DNA of 64,000 nucleotides, from positions 496,001 to 560,000 of the forward strand of contig NZ_JAOXSR010000001.1 in the NCBI RefSeq assembly GCF_026163685.1, given 5' to 3'. The notes beneath the pieces are model-generated. The model was given only the letters and a program-made list of their open reading frames with translations. It was not told the origin of the DNA and did no database searches. Shown in pieces: positions 52,388-61,025 of the stretch. Position 1 is the first letter of the stretch. Each line of letters starts with the position of its first letter. The stretch comes from Oerskovia flava (GTDB taxonomy: Bacteria; Actinomycetota; Actinomycetes; Actinomycetales; Cellulomonadaceae). The translations under genes and the position numbers were made by a program.

Positions 52388-52409
52388 TCGTGCACGCCGG
52401 TGTGCACGA
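52388..52409. promoter_or_regulatory. Inverted repeat upstream of the SipW-type operon
   Basis: TCGTGCAC (52388-52395) and GTGCACGA (52402-52409) form a perfect 8+8 inverted repeat. A third GGTGCAC lies shortly downstream. A GGAACC (52365-52370) with a GTC 17 bp on resembles an ECF-sigma promoter, but this is weak. Confidence 0.4.
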
Positions 52410-52475
52410 TCCTTGGTGCACTCCGACGGGGTGCCACGAGGCGCACGCAACGATGCGAACGCAGGGGGCTCGACG

Positions 52476-53018
52476 ATGGACAAGTTGACAAAGGGTGCAG
52501 TAGCGGTCGGCGCGGGGGTGGTCCTCCTGCTCGGTGGGGCGGGGACGTACGCCCTGTGGTCCGACTCCCAGAGCGTCGCCGAGAGCGGCGAGATCGCCTC
52601 CGGTGACCTCGACCTCGAGCTCGGCACGGAGGGCACCTGGACGCTGAACGGCGCCGCCGTCGCGGACGTGACGGCGGTGCGGATCGTCCCGGGCGACGTG
52701 CTCGCTCTCACCCAGCCGATCACGGTGACGGCGATCGGCGACACGCTGCAGTCCACGCTCTCGGTCTCCTCGGCGGGGCTGACGGGTGACGCGGACCTGC
52801 TGGCGGCGCTCGACCTCGCCTTCACGTTCGACACCCCACCCGCGTGGGCGACCGACAACGGGGACGGCACGTTCGACGTCGCCCCCTCGGACGCGGCGTA
52901 CGCGCCCGTCGACGCCGGGGTGACGCTGACCTTCGACGAGGCCACGCCCGACCAGGTGGCGACCGACGCCGTCGTGGACCTCTCGAGCGTCACGTTCAGC
53001 CTCGAGCAGTACCTCTGA
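52476..53018 (+). CDS. Alternate-type (SipW-class) signal peptide protein 1
   Basis: 180-residue exported protein. The N-terminus carries the actinobacterial alternate-type signal peptide motif (KGAVAVGAGVVLLLGGAGTYALWSDS), which is processed by SipW-like peptidases and is related to the Bacillus TasA/TapA leader class. The mature part (about 35-180) is a Thr/Asp/Val-rich beta domain with no cysteines. It heads a five-gene operon that includes such a peptidase. ATG 52476 was chosen on the signal motif. The function is unknown; a fibre or surface-layer subunit is one possibility. Confidence 0.8.
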   Translation: MDKLTKGAVAVGAGVVLLLGGAGTYALWSDSQSVAESGEIASGDLDLELGTEGTWTLNGAAVADVTAVRIVPGDVLALTQPITVTAIGDTLQSTLSVSSAGLTGDADLLAALDLAFTFDTPPAWATDNGDGTFDVAPSDAAYAPVDAGVTLTFDEATPDQVATDAVVDLSSVTFSLEQYL

Positions 53019-53031
53019 GAGGTCGCACTCC

Positions 53032-53556
53032 ATGACGGCCACCGATCACGATCGACGGCCGGGCGGACGGTGGGCGGGCGGGGCGGCGCGGTGGGTGATC
53101 GTGCCGCTCCTCTCGCTCGGCGCGCTCGGCGTGATGTCGGCGGCGTCGGCGCTGTGGGGTGCGCAGGCTCCCGTGAGCTCGGCCCAGGTGACCTCGGGGA
53201 CCTTCGGGCTCAGCGCGACCTGGTCGAGCGCACCGAACCTCACGGGGATCCTGCCGGGCCAGTCGCGCGACGGCGTCCTGACCCTCCAGCACAGCGGCGA
53301 CGGCACGTGGCGCTACCGCGTGGCGTCCAGCCACACGGGGACGCTGCGTCCGACGCTCACCGAGACCTTCTACGCCGGCGCGACGTGCACCGGCACACCC
53401 GTGGCGTCGGGTGCGCTGAGCGCGGCCACGCTCCCGCGGGGCGGGAGTGCCCAGGTGTGCGTGCGGTACACGCTGCCTGCGAACGCGCCGTCCGGCCTGC
53501 AGGGCGCCACCTCCCAGATCACCCTCACCGCGTCGGCCGAGAACAGGCCCTCATGA
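53032..53556 (+). CDS. SipW-class exported protein 2
   Basis: 174-residue protein with a basic leader, a hydrophobic segment (VIVPLLSLGALGVMSAASALWG) and a sequence SAQVTSGTFGLSATW that follows the pattern of SipW-dependent exported proteins. The mature domain is beta-rich with two cysteines (about 125-150) that could pair. Length and leader resemble the previous protein, but the overall sequence is divergent. It lies 13 bp after the first gene and overlaps the next by 4 bp. Confidence 0.72.
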   Translation: MTATDHDRRPGGRWAGGAARWVIVPLLSLGALGVMSAASALWGAQAPVSSAQVTSGTFGLSATWSSAPNLTGILPGQSRDGVLTLQHSGDGTWRYRVASSHTGTLRPTLTETFYAGATCTGTPVASGALSAATLPRGGSAQVCVRYTLPANAPSGLQGATSQITLTASAENRPS

Positions 53557-54035
53557 CGCGCACCCGACGTCGGCTGCTGGCCTGGCCACTCGTTCTCACC
53601 CTCGCGCTGGTGCTGACCGGTGGTGCGGGCGCGGCGGCCTGGTGGACCGCGAGCCAGACGGTCCAGGCGACCGCGACGGCCGCCGTGATCGCCCCGGCGA
53701 CGAACATCCGCTGCACGACGACGGGTGGCACCCTCACGCGCACCGCGACGGTGGCGTGGAACGCCGCCGCGCAGGTCCCCGCGTCCTACCGCGTGACGAT
53801 CCGCTCCGGCACGACGGTGACGACCACGACGGTGCCCGGGACGCAGACGCAGCTCGTCATCTCCCAGTCGTTGCTGGGCGGCCTCCTCGGGTCGATCCTC
53901 GACCTGCTGCTCGGGGGAGCGGTGCTCAACGTCAGCGTGCAGGCGGTGCACTCGAGCGGCTGGGTGTCGGTGCCCACCGGGACCGTGGGCGTGCGCAACG
54001 CGCCCCTCCTGCAGGCGGGGATCGTCTGTGCGTGA
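53553..54035 (+). CDS. SipW-class exported protein 3
   Basis: 160-residue protein with a leader WPLVLTLALVLTGGAGAAAW followed by WTASQTVQATATAAVI, again like the alternate signal class. The mature part resembles a fibronectin/Ig-like beta domain (VAWNAAAQVPASYRVTIRSG), with Cys in RCTTTG and a terminal Cys (IVCA) able to form a disulphide. Its 3' end overlaps the peptidase gene by 8 bp. Function unknown. Confidence 0.72.
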   Translation: MTRTRRRLLAWPLVLTLALVLTGGAGAAAWWTASQTVQATATAAVIAPATNIRCTTTGGTLTRTATVAWNAAAQVPASYRVTIRSGTTVTTTTVPGTQTQLVISQSLLGGLLGSILDLLLGGAVLNVSVQAVHSSGWVSVPTGTVGVRNAPLLQAGIVCA

Positions 54036-54639
54036 CGACCCTGCGCCCCGGCGCCGTCTGCTCGGCCGTGTGCTCGGCGCGCTGCTCCTGGCCGCGGCGC
54101 TCGCGCTCGCGCTGCTGCTCGTCGTCGTCCCCCTGTTCCTCGGGGCCACGCCGTACGCGGTGCTCACCGGCAGCATGCGCCCCGACATGCCCCCGGGCAG
54201 CCTCGTCGTCGTCCGCCCGGCCGAGCCCGAGGAGATCCGTGTCGGGGACGCCATCACCTACCAGATCGCCTCCGGGCGCCCCGAGGTGGTGACGCACCGC
54301 GTCGTCGGCGTCGGCGTCACGAGCGAGGGCAGGACGTTCACCGCGCAGGGCGACGCGAACGCCCTGCCGGACCCCGATCCCGTGGTCCCCGGGCAGGTGC
54401 GCGGCGTCGTGGTCTACGCCGTCCCCTGGGCGGGCTACGTCAGCTCGGCGATCGGGGCCGAGGAGCGCCGCACCGCGCTCTACCTCGTCGCGGGCGGGGT
54501 GGTCCTCTACGGCCTCTGGCAGGTCGCCGGCGGGGTGCGTGAGCGCCGTCGGGCACGACGTCGCCCGGCCCGGCATGCCGCGACCCCACCGTCTGCGCGT
54601 GCGGAGTCCGAGGCGCCCGCACCGGACCGGGTGCGGTGA
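54028..54639 (+). CDS. SipW-type (archaeal/ER-like) signal peptidase I
   Basis: Membrane peptidase expected to process the three preceding proteins. The 203 residues have an N-terminal membrane segment (about 11-38), then the S26B motifs TGSMRPDMPPGS (Ser49), VTHRVVGVG (His90, replacing the Lys of ordinary bacterial signal peptidases) and AQGDANALPDPD (Asp109), and a C-terminal membrane segment with a basic tail. The Ser/His/Asp set defines the SipW class. The GTG start at 54028 overlaps the upstream gene by 8 bp. Confidence 0.88.
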   Translation: MRDDPAPRRRLLGRVLGALLLAAALALALLLVVVPLFLGATPYAVLTGSMRPDMPPGSLVVVRPAEPEEIRVGDAITYQIASGRPEVVTHRVVGVGVTSEGRTFTAQGDANALPDPDPVVPGQVRGVVVYAVPWAGYVSSAIGAEERRTALYLVAGGVVLYGLWQVAGGVRERRRARRRPARHAATPPSARAESEAPAPDRVR

Positions 54640-55376
54640 GCCCCGTGCCCGTGTCCTCTCGCCGTCCGCGCACACCGGTGCGGCGCCGCCGCGGAGCCCG
54701 AGCACTTCTCGCGGCGCTCCTGCTCCCGCTCGCCCTCCTCGCCGCTGCGCCGGCACACGCCGTGCCCGACGTCGTGCCTCACGCCCTGCCCGACGGGCAG
54801 TCCGGCGGGCTCCAGCTGAGCGTCGACGGCGAGACGTGGGGCGACCGGCTCCCGGCGGCTCTCTTCGGTCCGTCGGTCCGTATCGTCCCCGGCGAGACGG
54901 TCGCCGCGGACCTCTGGGTCCGCAACACCTCCCGCGAGCACGCCCGGCTCGAGCTCGAGGTCTCGACCGGCGCGGAGCCCGGGACCGGGCTCGGCGGCTG
55001 GATCCAGGTGGCGATCGACGGTGACCCCGCGGTGGCGAGCAGCACGTGGCGAGGTCCGGTCCTCAGCCCGGGGCAGTCGAGGCGGGTGGAGATCCGAGTG
55101 CACCTGCCGGCCGAGGCGCCGAACGCGACACGAGCGGACCGCGCCACCGTGGTCGACACCGTGCGGCTGGTGAGCACCGGCTCTCCGACATCGCCGTCGC
55201 CTTCCGGGCCGCCCGAGCCCGGACACCCGGGCGCGCAGGACGACGGGCGGGCGGACGGCGGTGCGGGGCGGGGCCTCGCGACGACCGGAGCGGACCTCAC
55301 CGCGCTGGGAGCCCTTGCGCTGCTGCTGGCGTGCGCAGGCGCCGGCGCGCTCCGCGCCCGCCGACGAGCGGGCTGA
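54636..55376 (+). CDS. LATTG wall-anchored protein of the SipW operon
   Basis: 246-residue exported protein with a conventional signal peptide (LLPLALLAAAPAHAVP, cleavage near 42), a beta-rich extracellular domain (about 50-180, VWVRNTSREHARLE-like Ig/DUF11 pattern), a Pro/Gly linker, then LATTG (214-218), a membrane segment and a basic tail (RARRRAG). LAXTG is the motif preferred by class E sortases of high-GC actinobacteria. It is translationally coupled to the peptidase (GTGA), so it may anchor the three small proteins to the wall. No sortase gene is in the window. Confidence 0.78.
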   Translation: MSPVPVSSRRPRTPVRRRRGARALLAALLLPLALLAAAPAHAVPDVVPHALPDGQSGGLQLSVDGETWGDRLPAALFGPSVRIVPGETVAADLWVRNTSREHARLELEVSTGAEPGTGLGGWIQVAIDGDPAVASSTWRGPVLSPGQSRRVEIRVHLPAEAPNATRADRATVVDTVRLVSTGSPTSPSPSGPPEPGHPGAQDDGRADGGAGRGLATTGADLTALGALALLLACAGAGALRARRRAG

Positions 55377-55402
55377 GGGTCGTGTGTCGGACCTGTAATG
55401 AA

Positions 55403-55418
55403 CCTACGGAGGCGTAGG
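55403..55418. promoter_or_regulatory. CCTACG-GAGG-CGTAGG palindrome
   Basis: A perfect 6+6 inverted repeat lies between the LATTG gene and menJ, upstream of the Rex box. It could be a small terminator hairpin or an operator; no regulator is assigned. Confidence 0.35.
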
Positions 55419-55474
55419 GAAGGTCCGCCTTGGTACACAAGCCTGCCCATTCCTGGCTAGAGTCGCCTCAGTCA

Positions 55475-55492
55475 TTGTGACCGTCTTCACAA
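55475..55492. promoter_or_regulatory. Rex operator upstream of menJ-nuo
   Basis: TTGTGACCGTCTTCACAA matches the Rex consensus TTGTGAA-N4-TTCACAA at 13 of 14 fixed positions (C for A at position 7). A -10-like TAGAGT is at 55458-55463, so the site would overlap the early transcribed region. nuo operons are established Rex targets in Streptomyces, and rex itself is at 27338. Confidence 0.75.
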
Positions 55493-55614
55493 AGACGGCT
55501 GCGACCTGGCCGGGAGTCGGTCACGATGACACCGCGGGACATCGGGGTGAGGGTTCCTTCGCCCGGTCGCAGGCATGTGCAGCACGGACGTGGTCGTCGG
55601 AGTGAGGTGAGTAC

Positions 55615-56928
55615 ATGGTCAGCACGGTGGTAGGCAGTCGCGACGACGCGGACGTCATCGTCGTGGGGGCCGGTCCTGCCGGAGCCACGGCCGCGCACTA
55701 CTGCGCCGCCGCGGGACTGTCCGTCCTCCTCCTCGAGAAGTCTTCGTTCCCGCGCGACAAGATCTGCGGCGACGGGCTGACGCCGCGCGCCGTGGGCGAG
55801 CTCGTCCGCATGGGCGTGCCGACGACCCCCGAGGACGGCTGGATCCGCAACAAGGGTCTGCGCGTCGTGGCGAGCGGTCGCTCCTGGGAGCTGCCCTGGC
55901 CCGAGCTGAAGAGCTACCCCAGCTACGGCCTGGCGCGCTCGCGCATGAACCTCGACCAGACGCTCGCCGAGCACGCGCAGCGCACCGGCGCCAAGCTCCT
56001 CGAGCGCACCAACGTCACCGGACCGCTGCTCGACGAGCGCACCGGCCGGGTCGTCGGCGTCACGGTCCGCCCGCTCGACGACAAGGGCCGTCGCGCGGGG
56101 GACGAGCGCGAGCTGCGCGCACCGGTGGTCATCGCGGCCGACGGCGTCTCCTCACGGTTCGCGCTCGCGCTCGGCCTCGAGAAGCGTCAGGACCGCCCGA
56201 TGGGCGTGGCCGTGCGCACCTACTTCCGCACACCCCGGCACGACGACGCCTGGATGGAGTCCCACCTCGAGCTGTGGGACGGCGCGCCGAACCGCTCGAA
56301 CCTGCTGCCCGGCTACGGCTGGATCTTCGCCCTCGGTGACGGCACCGCGAACGTCGGGCTCGGCTCGGTGAACTCCACCCCGGCCCGGCAGTCGGCCGCG
56401 AACGTCGACTACAAGGACCTCTTCGCCACCTGGATGGCCAACGCGCCCGCCGAGTGGGAGTTCACCCCCGAGAACCAGGTCGGCCCCGTGCGCGGCGCGG
56501 CGCTGCCGATGGGCTTCAATCGCACGCCGCTGTACTCGCGCGGCGTGATCCTCGTCGGCGACTCCGGCGGCATGGTGAGCCCGTTCAACGGCGAGGGCAT
56601 CGCGTACGCCATGCAGGCCGCCCGGGTCGCGGCCGACGTCGTGGCCCAGTCGCGCGCCCGCTCGACCGACGCCGCGCGCGAGCGCACGCTCGCGACCTAC
56701 CCCGAGATCATGCGCCGCGACCTCGGCGGGTACTACACGCTCGGCCGCTACTTCGTGCGGCTCATCGAGCACCCCGAGATCATGCGGCTGTGCACGCGGT
56801 ACGGGCTGCCGCGCCCGCTCGTCATGCGCTTCGTCCTCAAGCTCCTGTCCGACTGTTACGAGCCCCGGGGCGGCGACGTCATCGACCGCGTCATCGCGGG
56901 GCTCACGAGGGTGGTGCCATCGGCATGA
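55615..56928 (+). CDS. menJ: Geranylgeranyl-reductase-family flavoprotein, menaquinone reductase-like
   Basis: FAD-dependent enzyme of 437 residues that probably saturates a double bond in the menaquinone isoprenoid side chain, as mycobacterial MenJ does. The dinucleotide motif is VVGAGPAGATAAH near residue 15. KICGDGLTPRAV and GDSGGMVSPFNGEGIAYAMQ are the substrate and FAD regions of the family. ATG 55615 follows GGAGTGAGG. It precedes nuoA by 76 bp and shares the Rex box, linking quinone tailoring to complex I. Confidence 0.9.
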   Translation: MVSTVVGSRDDADVIVVGAGPAGATAAHYCAAAGLSVLLLEKSSFPRDKICGDGLTPRAVGELVRMGVPTTPEDGWIRNKGLRVVASGRSWELPWPELKSYPSYGLARSRMNLDQTLAEHAQRTGAKLLERTNVTGPLLDERTGRVVGVTVRPLDDKGRRAGDERELRAPVVIAADGVSSRFALALGLEKRQDRPMGVAVRTYFRTPRHDDAWMESHLELWDGAPNRSNLLPGYGWIFALGDGTANVGLGSVNSTPARQSAANVDYKDLFATWMANAPAEWEFTPENQVGPVRGAALPMGFNRTPLYSRGVILVGDSGGMVSPFNGEGIAYAMQAARVAADVVAQSRARSTDAARERTLATYPEIMRRDLGGYYTLGRYFVRLIEHPEIMRLCTRYGLPRPLVMRFVLKLLSDCYEPRGGDVIDRVIAGLTRVVPSA

Positions 56929-57004
56929 CGACCACCCGTCGGGCGGCAACGACGCCGACCCGCACCCCGTGCACCACGAGCCCCCACTCGAGGAGAGCAG
57001 AGCG

Positions 57005-57367
57005 ATGACCAACCCTTACGTCCCCGTCCTCGTCCTCATGGGCATCGGTGCCGTGCTCGCTCTCGGCGGAGTGGCCGCGAGCGCGATCATCGGCCCCAAG
57101 CGATACAACCGCGCCAAGCTCGACGCCTACGAGTGCGGCATCGAGCCCACGCCGCTGGCGGTGGGTGGCGGCAGGTTCCCCATCAAGTACTACCTCGTCG
57201 CGATGACGTTCATCGTCTTCGACATCGAGATCGTCTTCCTCTACCCGTGGGCGGTGGACTTCGCCACGCTGGCGACGTTCGGGCTCGTCGCCGCCCTGGG
57301 CTTCCTCGCGCTGATCACCGTCCCGTTCGTCTACGAGTGGCGCCGGGGTGGTTTCGAGTGGGACTGA
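57005..57367 (+). CDS. nuoA: NADH-quinone oxidoreductase subunit A
   Basis: Membrane subunit of complex I, 120 residues with three membrane segments. The conserved loop [22 protein letters not shown] carries the Cys typical of NuoA, followed by [15 protein letters not shown] 57005 follows GAGGAGAG. First gene of a nuo operon in the standard order. Confidence 0.95.
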   Translation: MTNPYVPVLVLMGIGAVLALGGVAASAIIGPKRYNRAKLDAYECGIEPTPLAVGGGRFPIKYYLVAMTFIVFDIEIVFLYPWAVDFATLATFGLVAALGFLALITVPFVYEWRRGGFEWD

Positions 57368-57446
57368 GACCTCGGCCGGGCCTGCGGGCTCCGGCGCACC
57401 GGCACCTGGCGCGCACGCGCCGCAACGGCTAGGGAGAGGAACGCAC

Positions 57447-57998
57447 ATGGGGATCGAGGAGGCTCCCTCGGGCTTCTTGCTGACGACGGTCGAGAACCTC
57501 GCGGGCTACTTCCGCAAGGCCTCGCTGTGGCCGGTGACGTTCGGGCTCGCGTGCTGCGCGATCGAGATGATGGCGGCAGGTGCGTCGCGCTACGACCTGT
57601 CGCGCTTCGGCATGGAGGTCTTCCGTGCCTCGCCGCGCCAGGCCGACCTGATGATCGTCGCCGGTCGTGTGAGCCAGAAGATGGCGCCGGTCGTCCGGCA
57701 GGTCTACGACCAGATGAGCGAGCCCAAGTGGGTGCTGTCGATGGGCGTGTGCGCCTCCAGCGGCGGCATGTTCAACAACTACGCGATCGTCCAGGGCGTC
57801 GACCACATCGTGCCGGTGGACGTGTACCTGCCGGGCTGCCCGCCGCGCCCCGAGATGCTCATCAACGCGATCCTCGCCCTGCACGAGCAGATCCAGGCGG
57901 AGCCGCTCGGCGTCAACCGGGTCGAGGCCGCGAAGGCGGCCGAGGCCGCGGCGCTCGAGGCCACGCCGACGTTCCAGATGAAGGGGCTGCTGCGATGA
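57447..57998 (+). CDS. nuoB: NADH-quinone oxidoreductase subunit B
   Basis: Carries the N2 4Fe-4S cluster next to the quinone site. The 183-residue protein has ligands Cys36 and Cys37 ([10 protein letters not shown]), Cys102 ([10 protein letters not shown]) and Cys131 ([10 protein letters not shown]). ATG 57447 after GGGAGAGGA gives the standard length. It overlaps nuoC by 4 bp; the C-terminal Ala/Glu-rich tail (about 155-175) is longer than in E. coli. Confidence 0.95.
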   Translation: MGIEEAPSGFLLTTVENLAGYFRKASLWPVTFGLACCAIEMMAAGASRYDLSRFGMEVFRASPRQADLMIVAGRVSQKMAPVVRQVYDQMSEPKWVLSMGVCASSGGMFNNYAIVQGVDHIVPVDVYLPGCPPRPEMLINAILALHEQIQAEPLGVNRVEAAKAAEAAALEATPTFQMKGLLR

Positions 57999-58786
57999 CG
58001 GCCGACACCCCGGCGGACAAGGCCGCGGGCGGGGGAGCGAAGCCCGCGCCGCAGCCCGAGGAGGTCATGGGTCCGCGCAGCGGCGACCTCGTCGCCGGCG
58101 CCGCGCCGCGCACCCTCGAGGTCGTCGAGGTCCGCACGGGCATGTTCGGCGGCCAGGGCTCGGGGGACACCTCGGGCTACGGCGGGCTCGTGCAGCCCGT
58201 CGCGATGCCCGGTCAGAGCGCCCGACCCTACGGCGGCTGGTTCGACGAGGTGGTGGACGTCCTCGGCGAGGTGCTGGCCGACGGCGGCACACCCCTCGAG
58301 CGCGCCGTCGAGCGGGTGGTCGTGGACCCGCCCGGCCCGCACGCCGAGCTCACGCTGCACGTGCACCGCGACCACCTGCTCGAGGTGGTCCAGGCGCTGC
58401 GCGACGACCAGGACCTGCGGTTCGAGATGACCCTGGGCGTCAGCGGCGTGCACTACCCGCACGACGTCGGCCGCGAGCTGCACGCCGTCTACCACCTGAC
58501 GTCGATCACGCACGGTCGCACCCTGCGCCTCGAGGTCGCGGTGCCCGACGCCGACCCGCACATCCCGTCCACGACGGCCGTGTACCCGGCGAACGACTGG
58601 CACGAGCGCGAGACCTGGGACTTCTTCGGCATCGTCTTCGACGGGCACCCCGCGCTCGCCCGCATCGAGATGCCCGACGACTGGCCGGGCCACCCCCAGC
58701 GCAAGGACTACCCGCTCGGCGGCATCCCGGTGGAGTACAAGGGCGCCACGGTGCCCCCGCCGGACCAGAGGAGGTCGTACTCGTGA
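57995..58786 (+). CDS. nuoC: NADH-quinone oxidoreductase subunit C
   Basis: Peripheral-arm subunit of 263 residues (30-kDa type). After an actinobacterial N-terminal extension of about 70 residues, the conserved core reads [17 protein letters not shown] and [15 protein letters not shown] near the C-terminus. NuoC and NuoD are separate genes, as usual outside enterobacteria. It overlaps nuoB and nuoD by 4 bp. Confidence 0.94.
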   Translation: MTADTPADKAAGGGAKPAPQPEEVMGPRSGDLVAGAAPRTLEVVEVRTGMFGGQGSGDTSGYGGLVQPVAMPGQSARPYGGWFDEVVDVLGEVLADGGTPLERAVERVVVDPPGPHAELTLHVHRDHLLEVVQALRDDQDLRFEMTLGVSGVHYPHDVGRELHAVYHLTSITHGRTLRLEVAVPDADPHIPSTTAVYPANDWHERETWDFFGIVFDGHPALARIEMPDDWPGHPQRKDYPLGGIPVEYKGATVPPPDQRRSYS

Positions 58787-60165
58787 GCACCAGCACATCC
58801 GGCACGTCGGGCGCGCCCGCAGGGGCGGCGCCGCACGCGACCCGCGCACCGGCCGACGACCTCGACCCGTCGATCCCGAGCTTCGAGGCGTCGGGCGGGG
58901 ACTGGGCGGAGATCGCCGCCGAGGCCGCGCAGCTCGGCGAGGAGCGCATCGTCGTCAACATGGGCCCCCAGCACCCGTCGACGCACGGGGTGCTGCGCCT
59001 CATGCTCGAGATCGACGGCGAGACCGTCACCGAGGCGCGCTGCGGCATCGGCTACCTGCACACGGGTATCGAGAAGAACATGGAGTACAGGACGTGGACG
59101 CAGGGCGTCACGTTCTGCACCCGCATGGACTACCTCGCCCCGCTGTTCCAGGAGACCGCCTACTGCCTCGCGGTGGAGAAGCTGCTCGGCATCACCGACG
59201 ACGTGCCCGAGCGGGCGAGCGTCATCCGTGTCCTCATGATGGAGCTCAACCGCATCGCGTCCCACCTCGTGTGCCTGGGCACGGGCGGCAACGAGATGGG
59301 CGCCACGACGGTCATGACGATCGCGTTCACGGCGCGTGAGGAGATCCTGCGGATCTTCGAGGCCGTCACGGGTCTGCGCATGAACCACGCCTACGTCCGC
59401 CCCGGCGGCGTCGTGCAGGACGTCCCGCCCGACCTCGTCGAGCAGGTGCGCCGCGCGGACCCGCTCATCCGCGGGTACCTCGCCCAGCTCGGTGACCTCA
59501 TGCTGGCCAACCCGATCTTCAAGGCGCGCCTGGTCGGCGTCGGGCACCTCAACCTCAGCGGGTGCATGGCGCTCGCGCTGTCCGGTCCGGTGCTGCGCTC
59601 GGCCGGCCTGCCGTACGACGTGCGCAAGGCCGACCCGTACTGCGGCTACGAGACGTACGACTTCGACGTCCCGGTGTCCGACGACGCGGACTGCTACGCC
59701 CGCGTCGTGCTGCGGCTGGAGGAGTGCTACCAGTCGCTACGGATCGTCGAGCAGTGCCTGGAGCGCCTCGAGCGCACCGCCGGGCAGCCCGTCATGGTCG
59801 GGGACAAGAAGATCGCGTGGCCGGCCCAGCTCGCCATCGGCTCCGACGGCATGGGCAACTCGCTCGAGCACATCAAGGAGATCATGGGCACCTCCATGGA
59901 GGCCCTGATCCACCACTTCAAGCTCGTGACCGAGGGGTTCCGGGTGCCGGTGGGGCAGGCGTTCCAGACCGTCGAGCACCCGCGCGGCGAGATGGGTGTG
60001 CATCTGGTGTCCGACGGCGGCACACGCCCCTACCGGGCCCACTTCCGGGACCCGTCGTTCAACAACCTGCAGGCCGTGGCGGCCATGTGCGAGGGCGGCC
60101 AGATCGCCGACGTCGTCGTGGCCGTCGCGTCGCTGGACCCGGTGCTGGGAGGGGTGGACCGATGA
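58783..60165 (+). CDS. nuoD: NADH-quinone oxidoreductase subunit D
   Basis: Forms the quinone-binding pocket with NuoB. The 460-residue protein has the signature [20 protein letters not shown] near residue 62, the [19 protein letters not shown] motif and the C-terminal [19 protein letters not shown]. The GTG start overlaps the nuoC stop (GTGA). It carries a Thr/Gly-rich N-terminal extension of about 30 residues. Confidence 0.95.
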   Translation: MSTSTSGTSGAPAGAAPHATRAPADDLDPSIPSFEASGGDWAEIAAEAAQLGEERIVVNMGPQHPSTHGVLRLMLEIDGETVTEARCGIGYLHTGIEKNMEYRTWTQGVTFCTRMDYLAPLFQETAYCLAVEKLLGITDDVPERASVIRVLMMELNRIASHLVCLGTGGNEMGATTVMTIAFTAREEILRIFEAVTGLRMNHAYVRPGGVVQDVPPDLVEQVRRADPLIRGYLAQLGDLMLANPIFKARLVGVGHLNLSGCMALALSGPVLRSAGLPYDVRKADPYCGYETYDFDVPVSDDADCYARVVLRLEECYQSLRIVEQCLERLERTAGQPVMVGDKKIAWPAQLAIGSDGMGNSLEHIKEIMGTSMEALIHHFKLVTEGFRVPVGQAFQTVEHPRGEMGVHLVSDGGTRPYRAHFRDPSFNNLQAVAAMCEGGQIADVVVAVASLDPVLGGVDR

Positions 60166-61025
60166 CGACCGACACCGGCTACGACGCCGAGACCCGCGCA
60201 CGGCTGACCGCCGACGCGGACCAGATCGTGGCGCGCTACCCGCAGGCGCGCTCGGCGCTGCTGCCGATGCTGCACCTGGTGCAGGCGGAGGACGGGTACG
60301 TCTCGCGCCACGGGATCCTGTTCTGCGCGGACCACCTCGGCATCACCGCTGCCGAGGTGTCGGCGGTCGCGACGTTCTACACGCAGTACAAGCGCCACCC
60401 GAACGGCACCTACACGGTGGGGGTCTGCACGAACACGCTGTGCGCCGTCATGGGGGGCGACGCGATCTTCGACGAGCTCGCCGACCACCTCGGCGTCGGG
60501 CACGACGAGACCACCGACGACGGGGCGATCACGCTCGAGCGCGTCGAGTGCAACGCGGCCTGCGACTATGCGCCCGTCGTGATGGTCAACTGGGAGTTCT
60601 TCGACAACCAGACGCCGTCGACCGCCACCCAGCTCGCCGACCGGCTGCGTGCGGGGGAGCAGGTCGCCCCCACGCGCGGGGCGGCGAGCGTGTGCAGCTT
60701 CAAGCAGATGAGCCGCGTGCTCGCCGGGTTCTCGGACGGCCGGGCCGACGAGGGCGTCGGCGCGGGTGGCCCGACCCTCGTGGGGCTGCGGCTCGCCGAG
60801 GACAACGGCTGGTCGGCGCCCAGCGGCTCGCAGGCCGAGGCGGCAGGGCCCGCGGACGCCGCCGGACCCGCGCAGGGCGCGGGCGCCGCCGCAGGCGAGG
60901 CTGCCGTCGGGGAAGAGCAGTCCAGCGCCGAGCGCGAGCCCGAGACCCCCGCGGACTCGGCCACGGGCGCCAAGCCGGGCACGCCCGAGGGCGAGCCGGA
61001 CGCGTCGAAGGGAGCAGGAGCATGA
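60162..61025 (+). CDS. nuoE: NADH-quinone oxidoreductase subunit E with long C-terminal tail
   Basis: Carries the N1a 2Fe-2S cluster of the NADH dehydrogenase module. The thioredoxin-like core has ligands Cys89 and Cys94 ([13 protein letters not shown]), Cys130 and Cys134 ([12 protein letters not shown]). The core ends near residue 205, but the protein continues to 287 with an Ala/Gly/Glu/Pro-rich, low-complexity tail. Family members are usually 160-250 residues, so the tail is an extension and is probably disordered. Start ATG 60162 overlaps the nuoD stop. Confidence 0.94.
   Translation: MTTDTGYDAETRARLTADADQIVARYPQARSALLPMLHLVQAEDGYVSRHGILFCADHLGITAAEVSAVATFYTQYKRHPNGTYTVGVCTNTLCAVMGGDAIFDELADHLGVGHDETTDDGAITLERVECNAACDYAPVVMVNWEFFDNQTPSTATQLADRLRAGEQVAPTRGAASVCSFKQMSRVLAGFSDGRADEGVGAGGPTLVGLRLAEDNGWSAPSGSQAEAAGPADAAGPAQGAGAAAGEAAVGEEQSSAEREPETPADSATGAKPGTPEGEPDASKGAGA

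Noticed and set aside
50481-53042. In-frame extension of the menF frame far upstream on the minus strand
   Set aside because: The extra 850 codons run antisense through menG, the SH3 protein and the first SipW-class gene and show no similarity to isochorismate synthases.
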